Shown here: positions 17,043 through 30,200 of the stretch, one piece after another | Layout of the letters: every line of letters starts with the position of its first letter | Position numbering within the stretch: the stretch's first letter is position 1 | Program-made: the position numbers and the translations under genes | Notes under the pieces: generated by a model | What the model saw: only the letters and a program-made list of their open reading frames with translations | The model's database searches: none | Told to the model about the DNA's origin: nothing | Assembly (NCBI RefSeq): GCF_013782625.1 | Contig: NZ_CP056199.1 | Coordinates: forward strand, 186,001-250,000 | Direction: 5' to 3' | Origin: Enterobacter sp. RHBSTW-00994 | GTDB taxonomy: Bacteria > Pseudomonadota > Gammaproteobacteria > Enterobacterales > Enterobacteriaceae | Length of the DNA: 64,000 bases

Positions 17043-18026
17043 ATGGCGTTATTAAATGTAGATAAATTATCGGTGCACTTCGGTGACGAAGGCACACCGT
17101 TTCGCGCCGTAGACCGCATCAGTTACAGCGTGAACCAAGGCGAAGTAGTGGGTATTGTTGGTGAGTCAGGTTCGGGTAAGTCGGTAAGCTCGCTGGCAAT
17201 CATGGGGTTGATTGACTATCCCGGTCGTGTGATGGCGGAGAGCCTGGCCTTTGACGGACAGGATCTGCAACGCATTTCCGAGAAACAACGTCGCCAGTTG
17301 GTGGGCGCTGAAGTCGCCATGATCTTCCAGGACCCGATGACCAGCCTCAACCCATGCTACACCGTCGGTTTCCAGATAATGGAAGCGATTAAGGTGCATC
17401 AGGGTGGTAATAAGAAAACCCGCCGTCAGCGTGCGATCGATCTGCTGACACAGGTCGGTATACCGGATCCAGGCTCGCGTCTCGACGTGTATCCTCACCA
17501 GTTGTCCGGTGGGATGAGTCAGCGTGTAATGATTGCCATGGCGATCGCCTGTCGGCCAAAACTGCTGATTGCCGATGAACCAACAACGGCGCTGGATGTG
17601 ACGATTCAGGCGCAGATCATCGAGCTGCTGCTCGAGTTGCAGCAGAAAGAGAATATGGCACTGGTGCTGATCACGCATGACCTGGCGTTGGTGGCGGAAG
17701 CAGCGCATAAAATTATCGTGATGTATGCCGGGCAGGTTGTGGAGACGGGAGCCGCGAATGATATCTTCCGCGCACCACGTCACCCTTATACTCAGGCGTT
17801 GTTACGGGCACTCCCGGAATTTGCTCAGGATAAAGCGCGTCTGGCGTCATTGCCGGGTGTGGTTCCGGGTAAATATGACCGTCCTGAGGGGTGTTTGCTC
17901 AACCCTCGTTGCCCGTATGCGACCGATAAATGCCGTTCTGTAGAGCCGGAGCTTGCACTACTTGGTGACGGCCGCCAGTCGAAATGCCATTACCCACTCG
18001 ATGATGCCGGGAGGCCAACACTATGA
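17043..18026 (+). CDS. dppD: Dipeptide ABC transporter ATPase DppD
   Basis: A 327-residue ATP-binding subunit. The Walker A motif is GESGSGKS, the ABC signature LSGGMSQRV, and Walker [13 protein letters not shown]. The C-terminal oligopeptide-transporter extension contains the cysteines [17 protein letters not shown], which in this family can bind an iron-sulfur cluster. It acts with DppF on the cytoplasmic face to power dipeptide uptake. ATG 17043 follows AAGAGGCACG. The stop overlaps the dppF start by four bases (ATGA), indicating translational coupling. Confidence 0.96.
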   Translation: MALLNVDKLSVHFGDEGTPFRAVDRISYSVNQGEVVGIVGESGSGKSVSSLAIMGLIDYPGRVMAESLAFDGQDLQRISEKQRRQLVGAEVAMIFQDPMTSLNPCYTVGFQIMEAIKVHQGGNKKTRRQRAIDLLTQVGIPDPGSRLDVYPHQLSGGMSQRVMIAMAIACRPKLLIADEPTTALDVTIQAQIIELLLELQQKENMALVLITHDLALVAEAAHKIIVMYAGQVVETGAANDIFRAPRHPYTQALLRALPEFAQDKARLASLPGVVPGKYDRPEGCLLNPRCPYATDKCRSVEPELALLGDGRQSKCHYPLDDAGRPTL

Positions 18027-19036
18027 GTACGCAACAGGCCGCCGCGCAACAACTGCTGTTGCAGGCTATCGATCTGAAAAAACATTATCCGGTGAAGAAG
18101 GGACCATTCTCTCCTGAACGCCTGGTAAAAGCGCTGGATGGCGTATCGTTCACGCTGGAGCGTGGTAAAACGCTGGCGGTGGTGGGAGAGTCCGGCTGTG
18201 GGAAATCCACGCTGGGTCGACTGCTGACAATGATAGAAACGCCCACAGGCGGCGAGCTCTATTATCAGGGGCAGGATCTGCTTAAGCATGACCCGCATGC
18301 GCAGAAACTGCGTCGCCAGAAAATCCAGATTGTCTTCCAGAACCCGTATGGCTCGCTTAACCCACGCAAGAAAGTGGGGCAGATTCTGGAAGAACCGCTG
18401 CTGATTAATACCAGCCTCTCCAAAGAGCAGCGCCGTGAGAAAGCGTTGGCGATGATGGCGAAAGTGGGTTTGAAAACCGAACATTACGATCGCTATCCGC
18501 ATATGTTCTCCGGCGGTCAGCGTCAACGTATTGCGATTGCTCGCGGACTGATGCTTGATCCGGATGTGGTGATTGCCGATGAGCCGGTCTCTGCGCTTGA
18601 TGTTTCTGTTCGTGCACAGGTTCTGAACCTGATGATGGACTTACAGCAGGAACTGGGGCTGTCGTATGTGTTTATTTCACATGATCTGTCAGTGGTGGAG
18701 CACATTGCTGATGAAGTGATGGTGATGTATTTAGGTCGCTGTGTGGAGAAGGGGACCAAAGACCAGATCTTTAATAATCCTCGTCATCCGTACACCCAGG
18801 CACTACTGTCTGCGACACCGCGTTTGAATCCGGATGATCGTCGCGAGCGCATTAAATTGACGGGCGAGCTACCAAGCCCGCTGAATCCGCCTCCGGGATG
18901 TGCCTTCAACGCCCGTTGTCGTCGTCGCTTTGGGCCTTGCACGCAGTTGCAGCCGCAGTTGAAAGATTACGGTGGTCAACTGGTAGCGTGCTTCGCAGTT
19001 GATCAGGATGAAAACGGCGAAAAACCTCACGTGTGA
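18023..19036 (+). CDS. dppF: Dipeptide ABC transporter ATPase DppF
   Basis: A 337-residue second ATP-binding subunit, three residues longer than E. coli DppF. Walker A is GESGCGKS, the signature [14 protein letters not shown], and Walker [12 protein letters not shown]. The C-terminal [17 protein letters not shown] resembles the DppD cysteine region. It is the last gene of the operon and is followed by an intrinsic terminator. The next gene is coaA in the opposite direction. In E. coli dppF is followed by yhjV, so the neighbour here marks a rearrangement. Confidence 0.96.
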   Translation: MSTQQAAAQQLLLQAIDLKKHYPVKKGPFSPERLVKALDGVSFTLERGKTLAVVGESGCGKSTLGRLLTMIETPTGGELYYQGQDLLKHDPHAQKLRRQKIQIVFQNPYGSLNPRKKVGQILEEPLLINTSLSKEQRREKALAMMAKVGLKTEHYDRYPHMFSGGQRQRIAIARGLMLDPDVVIADEPVSALDVSVRAQVLNLMMDLQQELGLSYVFISHDLSVVEHIADEVMVMYLGRCVEKGTKDQIFNNPRHPYTQALLSATPRLNPDDRRERIKLTGELPSPLNPPPGCAFNARCRRRFGPCTQLQPQLKDYGGQLVACFAVDQDENGEKPHV

Positions 19037-19045
19037 TGCAGAAGT

Positions 19046-19075
19046 AAAAAACCGGCGATTTTCGCCGGTTTTTTT
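19046..19075. terminator. bidirectional terminator between dppF and coaA
   Basis: AAAAAACCGGCGA and TCGCCGGTTTTTTT form a symmetric hairpin with A and T flanks, so it can end both the dpp operon (plus) and coaA (minus). It lies within the 54-base gap that forms the rearrangement junction. Confidence 0.93.
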
Positions 19076-19090
19076 ATGTCAGCTTATCGC

Positions 19091-20041
19091 TTATTTCCGC
19101 AAACGAATCTGGTCGACAGCATGTTTCTCGCTCTTGGTGAGGATCAAGCTGGCGCGTTCGCGCGTGGGCAGAATATTTTCTTTCAGGTTGACGTAGTTAA
19201 TCTCATTCCATAACGACATCGCGACATTAGTGGCCTCTTCTTTTGAGAGCTGCGCATAGTTATGGAAATAGGAGTCGGGGTCAGTGAATGCACCTTCGCG
19301 GAATTTCAGGAAACGGTTGATGTACCAGCTTTGCAGCAAGTCTTCAGGCGCATCGACATAGATAGAGAAGTCGACGAAATCGGAGACGAAGACATGATGC
19401 GGGTCATGCGGGTAATCCATTCCGCTCTGCAGGACATTCAGCCCTTCCAGAATCAGGATATCCGGCTGGGCAACAGTTTTATCTCCACCGGGGATACGGT
19501 CATAGATCAGATGTGAATAAACAGGTGCAGTCACATTCGGTGCACCGGATTTCAGATCGGAGACGAACTTCACCAAACGGTGCATATCATAAGAAAGAGG
19601 GAAGCCCTTTTTCTTCATCAGACCACGTTCCTTTAACACCTCGTTGGGGTGCAGGAAACCATCTGTGGTAATCAGCTCAACGCTACGATGCTCCGGCCAG
19701 CGGCTCAGCAGCGCCTGAAGAACGCGGGCTGTGGTACTTTTACCTACGGCGACGCTACCTGCAATACTAATGATATAAGGAATGCGCTGACCGTTTGTGC
19801 CGAGAAACTGCTCCAGTACCGCCTGCCGACGCAGGTTGGAACTGATATAGAAGTTAAGCAATCGAGATAATGGTAAATAGATCTCTGCCACCTCTTCCAG
19901 CGACAGGTCTTCGTTTATCCCTTTTAACCGCGCTATTTCACCTTCCGTCAGCGTCATGGGAACGGAATCACGCAAGGCAGCCCATTGGCTACGGTTAAAT
20001 TGAAGATAGGGTGTCATTAACGTTTGCTCTTTTTTGCTCAT
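19091..20041 (-). CDS. coaA: Pantothenate kinase CoaA
   Basis: A 316-residue type I pantothenate kinase, the E. coli length. It catalyses the first, feedback-regulated step of coenzyme A synthesis in the cytoplasm. The P-loop GSVAVGKS is at residues 95-102, followed by [10 protein letters not shown] and the conserved segment [17 protein letters not shown]. Two in-frame ATGs, 20047 and 20041, are possible; 20041 gives the E. coli length, and neither has a strong ribosome-binding site. As in E. coli it is divergent from thrU. Unlike E. coli it adjoins dppF, not birA. Confidence 0.96.
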   Translation of the reverse strand: MSKKEQTLMTPYLQFNRSQWAALRDSVPMTLTEGEIARLKGINEDLSLEEVAEIYLPLSRLLNFYISSNLRRQAVLEQFLGTNGQRIPYIISIAGSVAVGKSTTARVLQALLSRWPEHRSVELITTDGFLHPNEVLKERGLMKKKGFPLSYDMHRLVKFVSDLKSGAPNVTAPVYSHLIYDRIPGGDKTVAQPDILILEGLNVLQSGMDYPHDPHHVFVSDFVDFSIYVDAPEDLLQSWYINRFLKFREGAFTDPDSYFHNYAQLSKEEATNVAMSLWNEINYVNLKENILPTRERASLILTKSEKHAVDQIRLRK

Positions 20042-20320
20042 AAGCATGCTTTAGTGAGTCATTGGTAATCCATCCGCGCAATGACTCATCAGATAGTAGT
20101 TAATTTTGGACAATGGGCAGGAGGTTAACACCAGATGACAGGAATAATAAGAAAAAATATGGGAAAGCGATGCGTTACGCGGGAGCCATCACGCTACGGT
20201 ATAGACGCAGGAAATAGTGCATAAATGCTGGTTTTTTGACCGTGTTTGCATGAATTTACAGCGATTAACCCTCTCTTCGCACAAAATATGAGCGAAAGAA
20301 CGTTTTATGCAATTTTTTAG
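20042..20320. other. intergenic region between coaA and thrU
   Basis: About 280 bases with no credible gene. The part next to coaA should hold its promoter. The part next to thrU is AT-rich (for example AATTTTTTAG at 20311-20320), as expected for the UP element and Fis-binding region of a tRNA promoter. No ribosomal RNA, murB or birA sequence is present. Confidence 0.6.
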
Positions 20321-20349
20321 TTGCATGACTGCTCATGTCTCCATAAAAT
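20321..20349 (+). promoter_or_regulatory. promoter of the thrU-tyrU-glyT-thrT-tufB operon
   Basis: TTGCAT at 20321-20326, a 17-base spacer, and TAAAAT at 20344-20349, followed by the GC-rich discriminator GCGCGC. This discriminator is typical of stable-RNA promoters under stringent control. The thrU gene starts 14 bases downstream of the -10 box. Confidence 0.85.
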
Positions 20350-20363
20350 GCGCGCTACTTGAT

Positions 20364-20439
<76 letters not shown>

Positions 20440-20447
20440 TCAAGTCC

Positions 20448-20532
<85 letters not shown>

Positions 20533-20645
20533 CTTTCTGGCAGCGTTATCGCCGCCTGAGCGGGTTAAAAAATTAATCAGCTCAAACAAAAAGAGAGAAA
20601 TCTCTTTTTTGTTACAGAAAGAACTGGGTAGCCGAGTTTCAGGAT

Positions 20646-20720
<75 letters not shown>

Positions 20721-20725
20721 AACGT

Positions 20726-20801
20726 GCTGATATGGCTCAGTTGGTAGAGCGCACCCTTGGTAAGGGTGAGGTCCCCAGTTCGACTCTGGGTATCAGCACC
20801 A
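20726..20801 (+). tRNA. thrT: tRNA-Thr, anticodon GGU
   Basis: A 76-base tRNA with acceptor arms GCTGATA/TATCAGC and encoded CCA. The anticodon loop TTGGTAA gives GGT. It is followed by a 118-base spacer before tufB, which carries the tufB ribosome-binding site AGAGGGACA. Confidence 0.97.
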
Positions 20802-20883
20802 CTTCACTTATCCCTCCCTTTTCTCTCTGTTTCAATTTAAATATATTCAACAGTTCAGGCATTTCGCCTGGTTGATGTGGTGA

Positions 20884-22104
<1,221 letters not shown>

Positions 22105-22134
22105 TCGCTGATAACATTTGACGCAATGCGCATG

Positions 22135-22162
22135 AAAAGGGCATCATTTGATGCCCTTTTTG
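22135..22162 (+). terminator. intrinsic terminator of tufB
   Basis: AAAAGGGCATCA and TGATGCCCTTTTT form a 10-base-pair-plus stem with a short TT loop and a T tail, 31 bases after the tufB stop. Confidence 0.93.
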
Positions 22163-22332
22163 CACGCTTTCACACCAGAACCTGGCTCATCAGTGATTTT
22201 TTTTGTCATAATCATTGCTGAGACAGGCTCTGTAGAGGGCGTTTAGTCCGAAACTCAATAGAGCATTCGGTTAGGTTCTCCTCGCAATCGCGGGGTGAAA
22301 TTATTTGTAGAATTCTTCTGACAGGTTGGTTT

Positions 22333-22716
22333 ATGAGTGCGAATACCGAAGCTCAAGGGAGCGGGCGCGGCCTGGAAGCGATGAAGTGGATCGCTGTTGC
22401 CGTGCTGCTGATTGTGGCAATCGTTGGCAACTATCTTTATCGTGACATGATGCTGCCGCTACGCGCGCTGGCAGTGGTGATTCTGATTGCTGCAGCGGGC
22501 GGTGTCGCGCTGTTGACGACTAAAGGTAAAGCGACTGTTGCGTTTGCGCGCGAAGCGCGTACCGAAGTCCGCAAGGTGATTTGGCCAACTCGCCAGGAAA
22601 CATTGCACACCACACTGATTGTGGCAGCAGTGACTGCGGTAATGTCACTGATCCTGTGGGGACTGGATGGTATTCTGGTTCGCCTGGTATCCTTTATCAC
22701 TGGCCTGAGGTTCTAA
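22333..22716 (+). CDS. secE: Preprotein translocase subunit SecE
   Basis: A 127-residue inner-membrane subunit of the SecYEG channel, the E. coli length. Three hydrophobic segments are visible: [36 protein letters not shown], and the essential C-terminal segment [22 protein letters not shown]. The conserved amphipathic helix [16 protein letters not shown] precedes the last one. The gene starts 228 bases after tufB, leaving room for its own promoter, and its stop lies one base before nusG. Confidence 0.97.
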   Translation: MSANTEAQGSGRGLEAMKWIAVAVLLIVAIVGNYLYRDMMLPLRALAVVILIAAAGGVALLTTKGKATVAFAREARTEVRKVIWPTRQETLHTTLIVAAVTAVMSLILWGLDGILVRLVSFITGLRF

Positions 22717-22717
22717 G

Positions 22718-23263
22718 ATGTCTGAAGCCCCTAAAAAGCGTTGGTACGTCGTTCAGGCGTTTTCCGGTTTTGAAGGCCGCGTAGCCACGTCGCTGCGTGA
22801 GCATATCAAATTACACAATATGGAAGAGTTGTTTGGCGAAGTCATGGTTCCAACCGAAGAAGTGGTTGAGATCCGTGGTGGTCAGCGCCGCAAAAGCGAG
22901 CGTAAATTCTTCCCTGGCTACGTGCTGGTTCAGATGGTCATGAACGACGCAAGCTGGCATCTGGTGCGTAGCGTGCCGCGCGTAATGGGCTTTATCGGTG
23001 GCACGTCCGACCGTCCAGCACCAATCAGCGACAAAGAAGTTGATGCAATCATGAACCGCCTGCAGCAGGTTGGCGATAAGCCGCGTCCGAAAACGCTGTT
23101 TGAGCCGGGTGAAATGGTGCGTGTTAGCGACGGTCCGTTTGCTGACTTTAACGGTGTGGTTGAAGAAGTGGACTACGAGAAGTCCCGTCTGAAAGTTTCT
23201 GTTTCTATCTTCGGTCGTGCGACCCCGGTAGAGCTGGACTTTGCTCAGGTAGAAAAAGCCTAA
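22718..23263 (+). CDS. nusG: Transcription termination/antitermination factor NusG
   Basis: A 181-residue transcription factor, the E. coli length. The N-terminal NGN domain ([18 protein letters not shown]) binds RNA polymerase. The C-terminal KOW domain ([20 protein letters not shown]) contacts Rho or ribosomal protein S10. It stimulates Rho-dependent termination and takes part in rRNA antitermination. ATG 22718 follows the secE stop by one base, so translation is probably coupled. Confidence 0.98.
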   Translation: MSEAPKKRWYVVQAFSGFEGRVATSLREHIKLHNMEELFGEVMVPTEEVVEIRGGQRRKSERKFFPGYVLVQMVMNDASWHLVRSVPRVMGFIGGTSDRPAPISDKEVDAIMNRLQQVGDKPRPKTLFEPGEMVRVSDGPFADFNGVVEEVDYEKSRLKVSVSIFGRATPVELDFAQVEKA

Positions 23264-23293
23264 GTAGCGATCAAAAAAGCGACGATTTAATCG

Positions 23294-23322
23294 TTGCACA
23301 GGGCGCGAGATTGGAATACAAT
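23294..23322 (+). promoter_or_regulatory. PL11 promoter of rplKA
   Basis: TTGCAC at 23294-23299, a 17-base spacer and TACAAT at 23317-23322, in the same context as the E. coli L11 promoter. GGCGCGA at 23302 and TCGCGCC at 23324 can also form a hairpin before a T-rich stretch, so the site may double as a partial terminator for secE-nusG. Confidence 0.85.
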
Positions 23323-23330
23323 TTCGCGCC

Positions 23331-24555
<1,225 letters not shown>

Positions 24556-24559
24556 TACC

Positions 24560-24588
24560 TTTACGTGGGCGGTGATTTTGTCTACAAT
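24560..24588 (+). promoter_or_regulatory. PL10 promoter of rplJL-rpoBC
   Basis: TTTACG at 24560-24565, a 17-base spacer and TACAAT at 24583-24588, immediately after rplA. It corresponds to the E. coli L10 promoter that drives rplJ, rplL, rpoB and rpoC. Confidence 0.75.
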
Positions 24589-24845
24589 CTTACCCCCATG
24601 TTTGCTAGCGAAAGTTAGCAGGTAAAAAGATTTGTTCGTTGGAGCCTGGCCTATCCAGGCCTCCGTCGAAGACCGCAGGTGTTTCGCAAGAAACTTAATC
24701 CCCTGCGTAGACGGTGACAGAACGCTAAGATTATTTTTGAATACTCTGGCTTGTTTCTGCTCACCGTATTAAGACGCTCTTTCGTTTGGAAGAGTGAAGT
24801 GAGTTCCGGAACATGAGTTCCGGCAAACATCCAGGAGCAAAGCTA
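24589..24845 (+). promoter_or_regulatory. rplJ leader with L10-L7/L12 autoregulatory region
   Basis: A leader of about 250 bases with several hairpin-forming segments, including GGAGCCTGGCC/GGCCTCC and CCGCAGG/CCTGCG. In E. coli the L10-L7/L12 complex binds this leader and represses translation of rplJ and rplL. AGTTCCGGAACATGAGTTCCGG near the 3' end is a further inverted repeat before the AGGAG ribosome-binding site. Confidence 0.65.
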
Positions 24846-25343
24846 ATGGCTTTAAATCTTCAAGACAAACAAGCGATTGTTGCTGAAGTCAGCGAAGTAG
24901 CCAAAGGCGCGCTGTCTGCAGTAGTTGCGGATTCCCGTGGCGTTACTGTAGACAAAATGACTGAACTGCGTAAAGCAGGTCGTGAAGCTGGCGTATACAT
25001 GCGTGTTGTTCGTAACACCCTGCTGCGTCGCGTAGTTGAAGGTACTCCGTTCGAGTGCCTGAAAGACACGTTTGTTGGTCCGACCCTGATTGCATACTCT
25101 ATGGAACACCCGGGCGCAGCTGCTCGTCTGTTCAAAGAGTTCGCGAAAGCGAATGCAAAATTTGAGGTCAAAGCTGCAGCCTTTGAAGGTGAGTTGATCC
25201 CGGCATCGCAAATCGATCGCCTGGCAACCCTGCCGACCTACGAAGAAGCAATTGCACGCCTGATGGCAACCATGAAAGAAGCTTCGGCTGGCAAACTGGT
25301 TCGCACTCTGGCTGCTGTACGCGATGCGAAAGAAGCTGCTTAA
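24846..25343 (+). CDS. rplJ: 50S ribosomal protein L10
   Basis: A 165-residue ribosomal stalk base protein, the E. coli length, starting [20 protein letters not shown]. It holds L7/L12 dimers through its C-terminal helix and binds 23S rRNA near L11. ATG 24846 has AGGAG nine bases upstream. An in-frame ATG at 24813 would add eleven residues taken from the regulatory leader and is rejected. It is followed by rplL after 66 bases. Confidence 0.98.
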   Translation: MALNLQDKQAIVAEVSEVAKGALSAVVADSRGVTVDKMTELRKAGREAGVYMRVVRNTLLRRVVEGTPFECLKDTFVGPTLIAYSMEHPGAAARLFKEFAKANAKFEVKAAAFEGELIPASQIDRLATLPTYEEAIARLMATMKEASAGKLVRTLAAVRDAKEAA

Positions 25344-25409
25344 TTGCAGTTATCTTTATCAAGTATTCGCTTACGTATAAACTTATTCTGATTTTCAGGA
25401 ACAATTTAA

Positions 25410-25775
<366 letters not shown>

Positions 25776-25814
25776 GCCAACCCTTCCGGTTGCAGCCTGA
25801 GAAATTAGGCTGAT

Positions 25815-25845
25815 GGCTGGTGACTTTTTAGTCACCAGCCTTTTT
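25815..25845 (+). terminator. rplL-rpoB transcription attenuator
   Basis: GGCTGGTGACT and AGTCACCAGCC form an 11-base-pair stem followed by five T. In E. coli a partial terminator at this place lets only a fraction of transcripts continue into rpoBC. Confidence 0.92.
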
Positions 25846-26095
25846 GCGCTGTAAGGCACTAGTAGCATTTCACACTGTTTGACTGCTGGTTGTCCTGACA
25901 ATGCTTGTTTCTATCGACGTCTTAATATACTGCGACAGGGTGCTCGCTCTGTGTAAATCGCAACGAAATGGTTTAAGCGTGATAGCAACAGGTATTGCGG
26001 AAAGTATTCAATTTTCCGATCAACAAAATGGTGTTGCACAAACTGTCCCTTCGTCGGACAGATGGGTCGACTTGTCAGCGAGCTGAGGAACCCTA
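25846..26095 (+). other. rplL-rpoB spacer and rpoB leader
   Basis: Together with the attenuator this makes a 320-base gap. In E. coli an RNase III processing site lies in this spacer; the exact stem was not identified here. GCTGAGGAACCC just before 26096 supplies the rpoB ribosome-binding site. The short frame at 25901-26086 has no support as a gene. Confidence 0.6.
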
Positions 26096-29000
26096 ATGGT
26101 TTACTCCTATACCGAGAAAAAACGTATTCGTAAGGATTTTGGTAAACGTCCACAAGTTCTGGATATACCTTATCTCCTTTCTATCCAGCTTGACTCGTTC
26201 CAGAAGTTTATCGAGCAAGATCCTGAAGGGCAGTATGGTCTGGAAGCAGCTTTCCGTTCCGTATTCCCGATTAAAAGCTATAGCGGTAATTCTGAGCTGC
26301 AATACGTCAGCTACCGCCTTGGCGAACCGGTGTTTGACGTTCAGGAATGTCAGATCCGTGGCGTGACCTATTCCGCACCGCTGCGTGTAAAACTGCGTCT
26401 GGTGATCTACGAGCGCGAAGCGCCTGAAGGCACTGTTAAAGACATTAAAGAACAAGAAGTCTACATGGGTGAAATTCCACTCATGACAGACAACGGTACT
26501 TTCGTTATCAACGGTACTGAGCGTGTTATCGTTTCCCAGCTGCATCGTAGCCCGGGCGTCTTCTTCGACAGCGATAAGGGTAAAACACACTCATCCGGTA
26601 AAGTACTGTATAACGCGCGCATCATTCCTTACCGTGGTTCATGGCTGGACTTTGAGTTCGATCCAAAAGACAACCTGTTTGTCCGTATCGACCGTCGTCG
26701 TAAACTGCCAGCAACCATTATTCTGCGTGCGCTGCAATATACCACTGAGCAGATCCTTGACCTGTTCTTTGAGAAAGTCGTTTTCGAAATCCGCGACAAC
26801 AAGCTGCAAATGGAGCTGGTGCCGGAACGTCTGCGTGGTGAGACCGCGTCGTTCGACATTGAATCCGACGGCAAAGTGTATGTGGAAAAAGGCCGTCGTA
26901 TTACTGCGCGTCACATCCGTCAGCTGGAAAAAGATGATATCAAACTCATCGAAGTACCGGTTGAGTACATCGCAGGAAAAGTAGCCGCGAAAGATTACGT
27001 TGATGAATCAACGGGTGAACTGATCTGCCCAGCCAACATGGAGCTGAGCCTCGATCTGTTAGCCAAGCTGAGCCAGTCTGGTCACAAACGTATTGAAACG
27101 CTGTTCACTAACGATCTGGATCACGGTGCGTACATCTCCGAGACTGTTCGCGTCGATCCAACCAACGATCGCCTGAGCGCGCTGGTAGAAATCTACCGCA
27201 TGATGCGTCCTGGTGAGCCGCCAACTCGTGAAGCGGCTGAAAGCCTGTTTGAGAACCTGTTCTTCTCCGAAGACCGCTATGACCTGTCTGCGGTTGGCCG
27301 TATGAAGTTCAACCGTTCTCTGCTGCGTGACGAGATCGAAGGTTCCGGTATCCTGAGCAAAGAAGACATCATCGAAGTGATGAAAAAGCTCATTGATATC
27401 CGTAACGGTAAAGGCGAAGTGGATGATATCGACCACCTCGGCAACCGTCGTATCCGTTCCGTTGGTGAAATGGCGGAAAACCAGTTCCGTGTTGGCCTGG
27501 TGCGTGTAGAGCGTGCGGTGAAAGAGCGTCTGTCTCTGGGCGATCTGGATACCCTGATGCCTCAGGATATGATCAACGCTAAGCCTATCTCTGCAGCAGT
27601 GAAAGAGTTCTTCGGTTCCAGCCAGCTGTCTCAGTTTATGGACCAGAACAACCCGCTGTCTGAGATTACGCACAAACGTCGTATCTCTGCCCTCGGCCCA
27701 GGCGGCTTGACCCGTGAACGTGCAGGCTTTGAAGTTCGAGACGTACACCCGACTCACTACGGTCGCGTGTGCCCAATCGAAACGCCTGAAGGTCCAAACA
27801 TCGGTCTGATCAACTCCCTGTCTGTTTACGCACAGACTAACGAATACGGTTTCCTTGAGACGCCGTACCGTAAAGTGACTGACGGTGTTGTGACTGACGA
27901 AATTCATTACCTGTCTGCTATTGAAGAAGGTAACTACGTCATCGCTCAGGCGAACTCCAACCTGGATGACGAAGGCCACTTTGAAGAAGACCTGGTAACG
28001 TGCCGTAGCAAAGGCGAATCCAGCTTGTTCAGCCGTGATCAGGTTGACTACATGGACGTTTCCACCCAACAGGTGGTTTCTGTCGGTGCATCCCTGATCC
28101 CGTTCCTGGAACACGATGACGCCAACCGTGCATTGATGGGTGCAAACATGCAACGTCAGGCTGTTCCAACTCTGCGCGCTGATAAGCCGCTGGTTGGTAC
28201 AGGTATGGAGCGTGCTGTTGCTGTTGACTCCGGTGTTACTGCGGTTGCTAAACGTGGCGGTACTGTTCAGTACGTGGATGCTTCTCGTATCGTTATCAAA
28301 GTTAACGAAGACGAAATGTACCCAGGCGAAGCGGGTATCGACATCTATAACCTGACGAAGTACACCCGTTCTAACCAGAACACCTGCATCAACCAGATGC
28401 CGTGCGTGTCTCTGGGTGAGCCAATTGAGCGCGGCGACGTGCTGGCAGATGGCCCGTCCACCGATCTCGGTGAACTGGCGCTTGGTCAGAACATGCGTGT
28501 AGCGTTCATGCCGTGGAATGGCTACAACTTCGAAGACTCCATCCTCGTTTCCGAGCGTGTGGTTCAGGAAGATCGCTTCACGACTATCCACATCCAGGAA
28601 CTGGCGTGTGTGTCTCGTGACACCAAGCTGGGGCCAGAAGAGATCACCGCTGACATCCCTAACGTGGGTGAAGCTGCGCTCTCCAAACTGGATGAGTCCG
28701 GTATTGTTTACATCGGTGCGGAAGTGACCGGCGGTGACATTCTGGTTGGTAAGGTAACGCCTAAAGGTGAAACCCAACTGACACCAGAAGAGAAACTGCT
28801 GCGTGCAATCTTCGGTGAGAAAGCGTCTGACGTTAAAGACTCTTCTCTGCGCGTACCAAACGGTGTTTCCGGTACGGTTATCGATGTTCAGGTCTTCACC
28901 CGTGACGGCGTTGAGAAAGATAAACGCGCACTGGAAATCGAAGAGATGCAGCTGAAGCAGGCTAAAAAAGACCTGTCTGAAGAACTGCAGATCCTCGAAG

Positions 29001-30124
29001 CGGGTCTGTTCAGTCGTATCTACGCGGTACTGGTTGCTGGCGGTGTTGAAGCTGAGAAGCTCGATAAACTGCCACGTGATCGCTGGCTGGAACTGGGCCT
29101 GACCGATGAAGAGAAACAAAATCAGCTGGAACAACTGGCTGAGCAGTATGACGAACTGAAACACGAGTTCGAGAAAAAACTCGAAGCGAAACGCCGCAAA
29201 ATCACTCAGGGCGACGATCTGGCACCAGGCGTGCTGAAGATTGTTAAGGTGTATCTGGCCGTTAAACGTCAGATCCAGCCTGGTGATAAGATGGCAGGTC
29301 GTCACGGTAACAAAGGTGTTATCTCTAAGATCAACCCGATCGAAGATATGCCGCACGATGCTAACGGTACGCCGGTAGATATCGTACTGAACCCGCTGGG
29401 TGTACCGTCTCGTATGAACATTGGTCAGATTCTGGAAACCCACCTGGGTATGGCTGCGAAGGGTATTGGCGACAAGATTAACGCCATGCTGAAACAGCAA
29501 GAAGAAGTCGCGAAACTTCGCGAATTCATCCAGCGTGCGTACGATCTGGGCACGGATGTTCGTCAGAAAGTTGACCTGAACACCTTCAGCGATGATGAAG
29601 TTCTGCGTCTGGCTGAAAACCTGAAAAAAGGTATGCCGATCGCAACGCCAGTATTTGATGGTGCGAAAGAGTCAGAAATCAAGGAACTGTTACAGCTGGG
29701 TGGTCTGCCAACTTCTGGTCAGATCACGCTGTTCGACGGCCGTACTGGTGAGCAATTCGAGCGCCAGGTTACCGTTGGCTACATGTACATGCTGAAACTG
29801 AACCACCTGGTTGATGACAAGATGCATGCGCGTTCTACCGGTTCTTACAGCCTGGTTACTCAGCAGCCGCTGGGTGGTAAGGCACAGTTCGGTGGTCAGC
29901 GCTTCGGTGAGATGGAAGTGTGGGCGCTGGAAGCATATGGCGCAGCATACACCCTGCAGGAAATGCTTACCGTTAAGTCTGATGACGTGAATGGTCGTAC
30001 CAAGATGTATAAAAACATCGTGGACGGCAACCATCAGATGGAACCAGGTATGCCGGAATCCTTCAACGTACTGTTGAAAGAGATCCGCTCGCTGGGTATC
30101 AACATCGAGCTGGAAGACGAGTAA
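26096..30124 (+). CDS. rpoB: DNA-directed RNA polymerase beta subunit
   Basis: A 1342-residue beta subunit, exactly the E. coli length. The rifampicin-binding cluster region reads [32 protein letters not shown], with the wild-type residues found in sensitive enterobacteria. The catalytic-region segment [12 protein letters not shown] and the C-terminal [19 protein letters not shown] clamp region are present. It forms the active-site cleft with beta prime. No frameshift or insertion is seen. The rpoC gene follows after 76 bases in the same transcript. Confidence 0.99.
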   Translation: MVYSYTEKKRIRKDFGKRPQVLDIPYLLSIQLDSFQKFIEQDPEGQYGLEAAFRSVFPIKSYSGNSELQYVSYRLGEPVFDVQECQIRGVTYSAPLRVKLRLVIYEREAPEGTVKDIKEQEVYMGEIPLMTDNGTFVINGTERVIVSQLHRSPGVFFDSDKGKTHSSGKVLYNARIIPYRGSWLDFEFDPKDNLFVRIDRRRKLPATIILRALQYTTEQILDLFFEKVVFEIRDNKLQMELVPERLRGETASFDIESDGKVYVEKGRRITARHIRQLEKDDIKLIEVPVEYIAGKVAAKDYVDESTGELICPANMELSLDLLAKLSQSGHKRIETLFTNDLDHGAYISETVRVDPTNDRLSALVEIYRMMRPGEPPTREAAESLFENLFFSEDRYDLSAVGRMKFNRSLLRDEIEGSGILSKEDIIEVMKKLIDIRNGKGEVDDIDHLGNRRIRSVGEMAENQFRVGLVRVERAVKERLSLGDLDTLMPQDMINAKPISAAVKEFFGSSQLSQFMDQNNPLSEITHKRRISALGPGGLTRERAGFEVRDVHPTHYGRVCPIETPEGPNIGLINSLSVYAQTNEYGFLETPYRKVTDGVVTDEIHYLSAIEEGNYVIAQANSNLDDEGHFEEDLVTCRSKGESSLFSRDQVDYMDVSTQQVVSVGASLIPFLEHDDANRALMGANMQRQAVPTLRADKPLVGTGMERAVAVDSGVTAVAKRGGTVQYVDASRIVIKVNEDEMYPGEAGIDIYNLTKYTRSNQNTCINQMPCVSLGEPIERGDVLADGPSTDLGELALGQNMRVAFMPWNGYNFEDSILVSERVVQEDRFTTIHIQELACVSRDTKLGPEEITADIPNVGEAALSKLDESGIVYIGAEVTGGDILVGKVTPKGETQLTPEEKLLRAIFGEKASDVKDSSLRVPNGVSGTVIDVQVFTRDGVEKDKRALEIEEMQLKQAKKDLSEELQILEAGLFSRIYAVLVAGGVEAEKLDKLPRDRWLELGLTDEEKQNQLEQLAEQYDELKHEFEKKLEAKRRKITQGDDLAPGVLKIVKVYLAVKRQIQPGDKMAGRHGNKGVISKINPIEDMPHDANGTPVDIVLNPLGVPSRMNIGQILETHLGMAAKGIGDKINAMLKQQEEVAKLREFIQRAYDLGTDVRQKVDLNTFSDDEVLRLAENLKKGMPIATPVFDGAKESEIKELLQLGGLPTSGQITLFDGRTGEQFERQVTVGYMYMLKLNHLVDDKMHARSTGSYSLVTQQPLGGKAQFGGQRFGEMEVWALEAYGAAYTLQEMLTVKSDDVNGRTKMYKNIVDGNHQMEPGMPESFNVLLKEIRSLGINIELEDE

Positions 30125-30200
30125 CTCTCGCTCAAACAGGTCACTGGTGTCGGGATAATCCTCGACACCAGATTGTGCTAACTCCGACGGGAGCAAATCC

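Noticed and set aside
27059..29500. An 813-codon open frame on the minus strand opposite rpoB
   Set aside because: It is an artefact of the strong codon bias of rpoB. The same effect gives long antisense frames opposite rpoC (30294-31835, 32103-33548), tufB (20905-22014), rplKA (23404-24528) and dppA (13890-14915). None has a ribosome-binding site or family resemblance.
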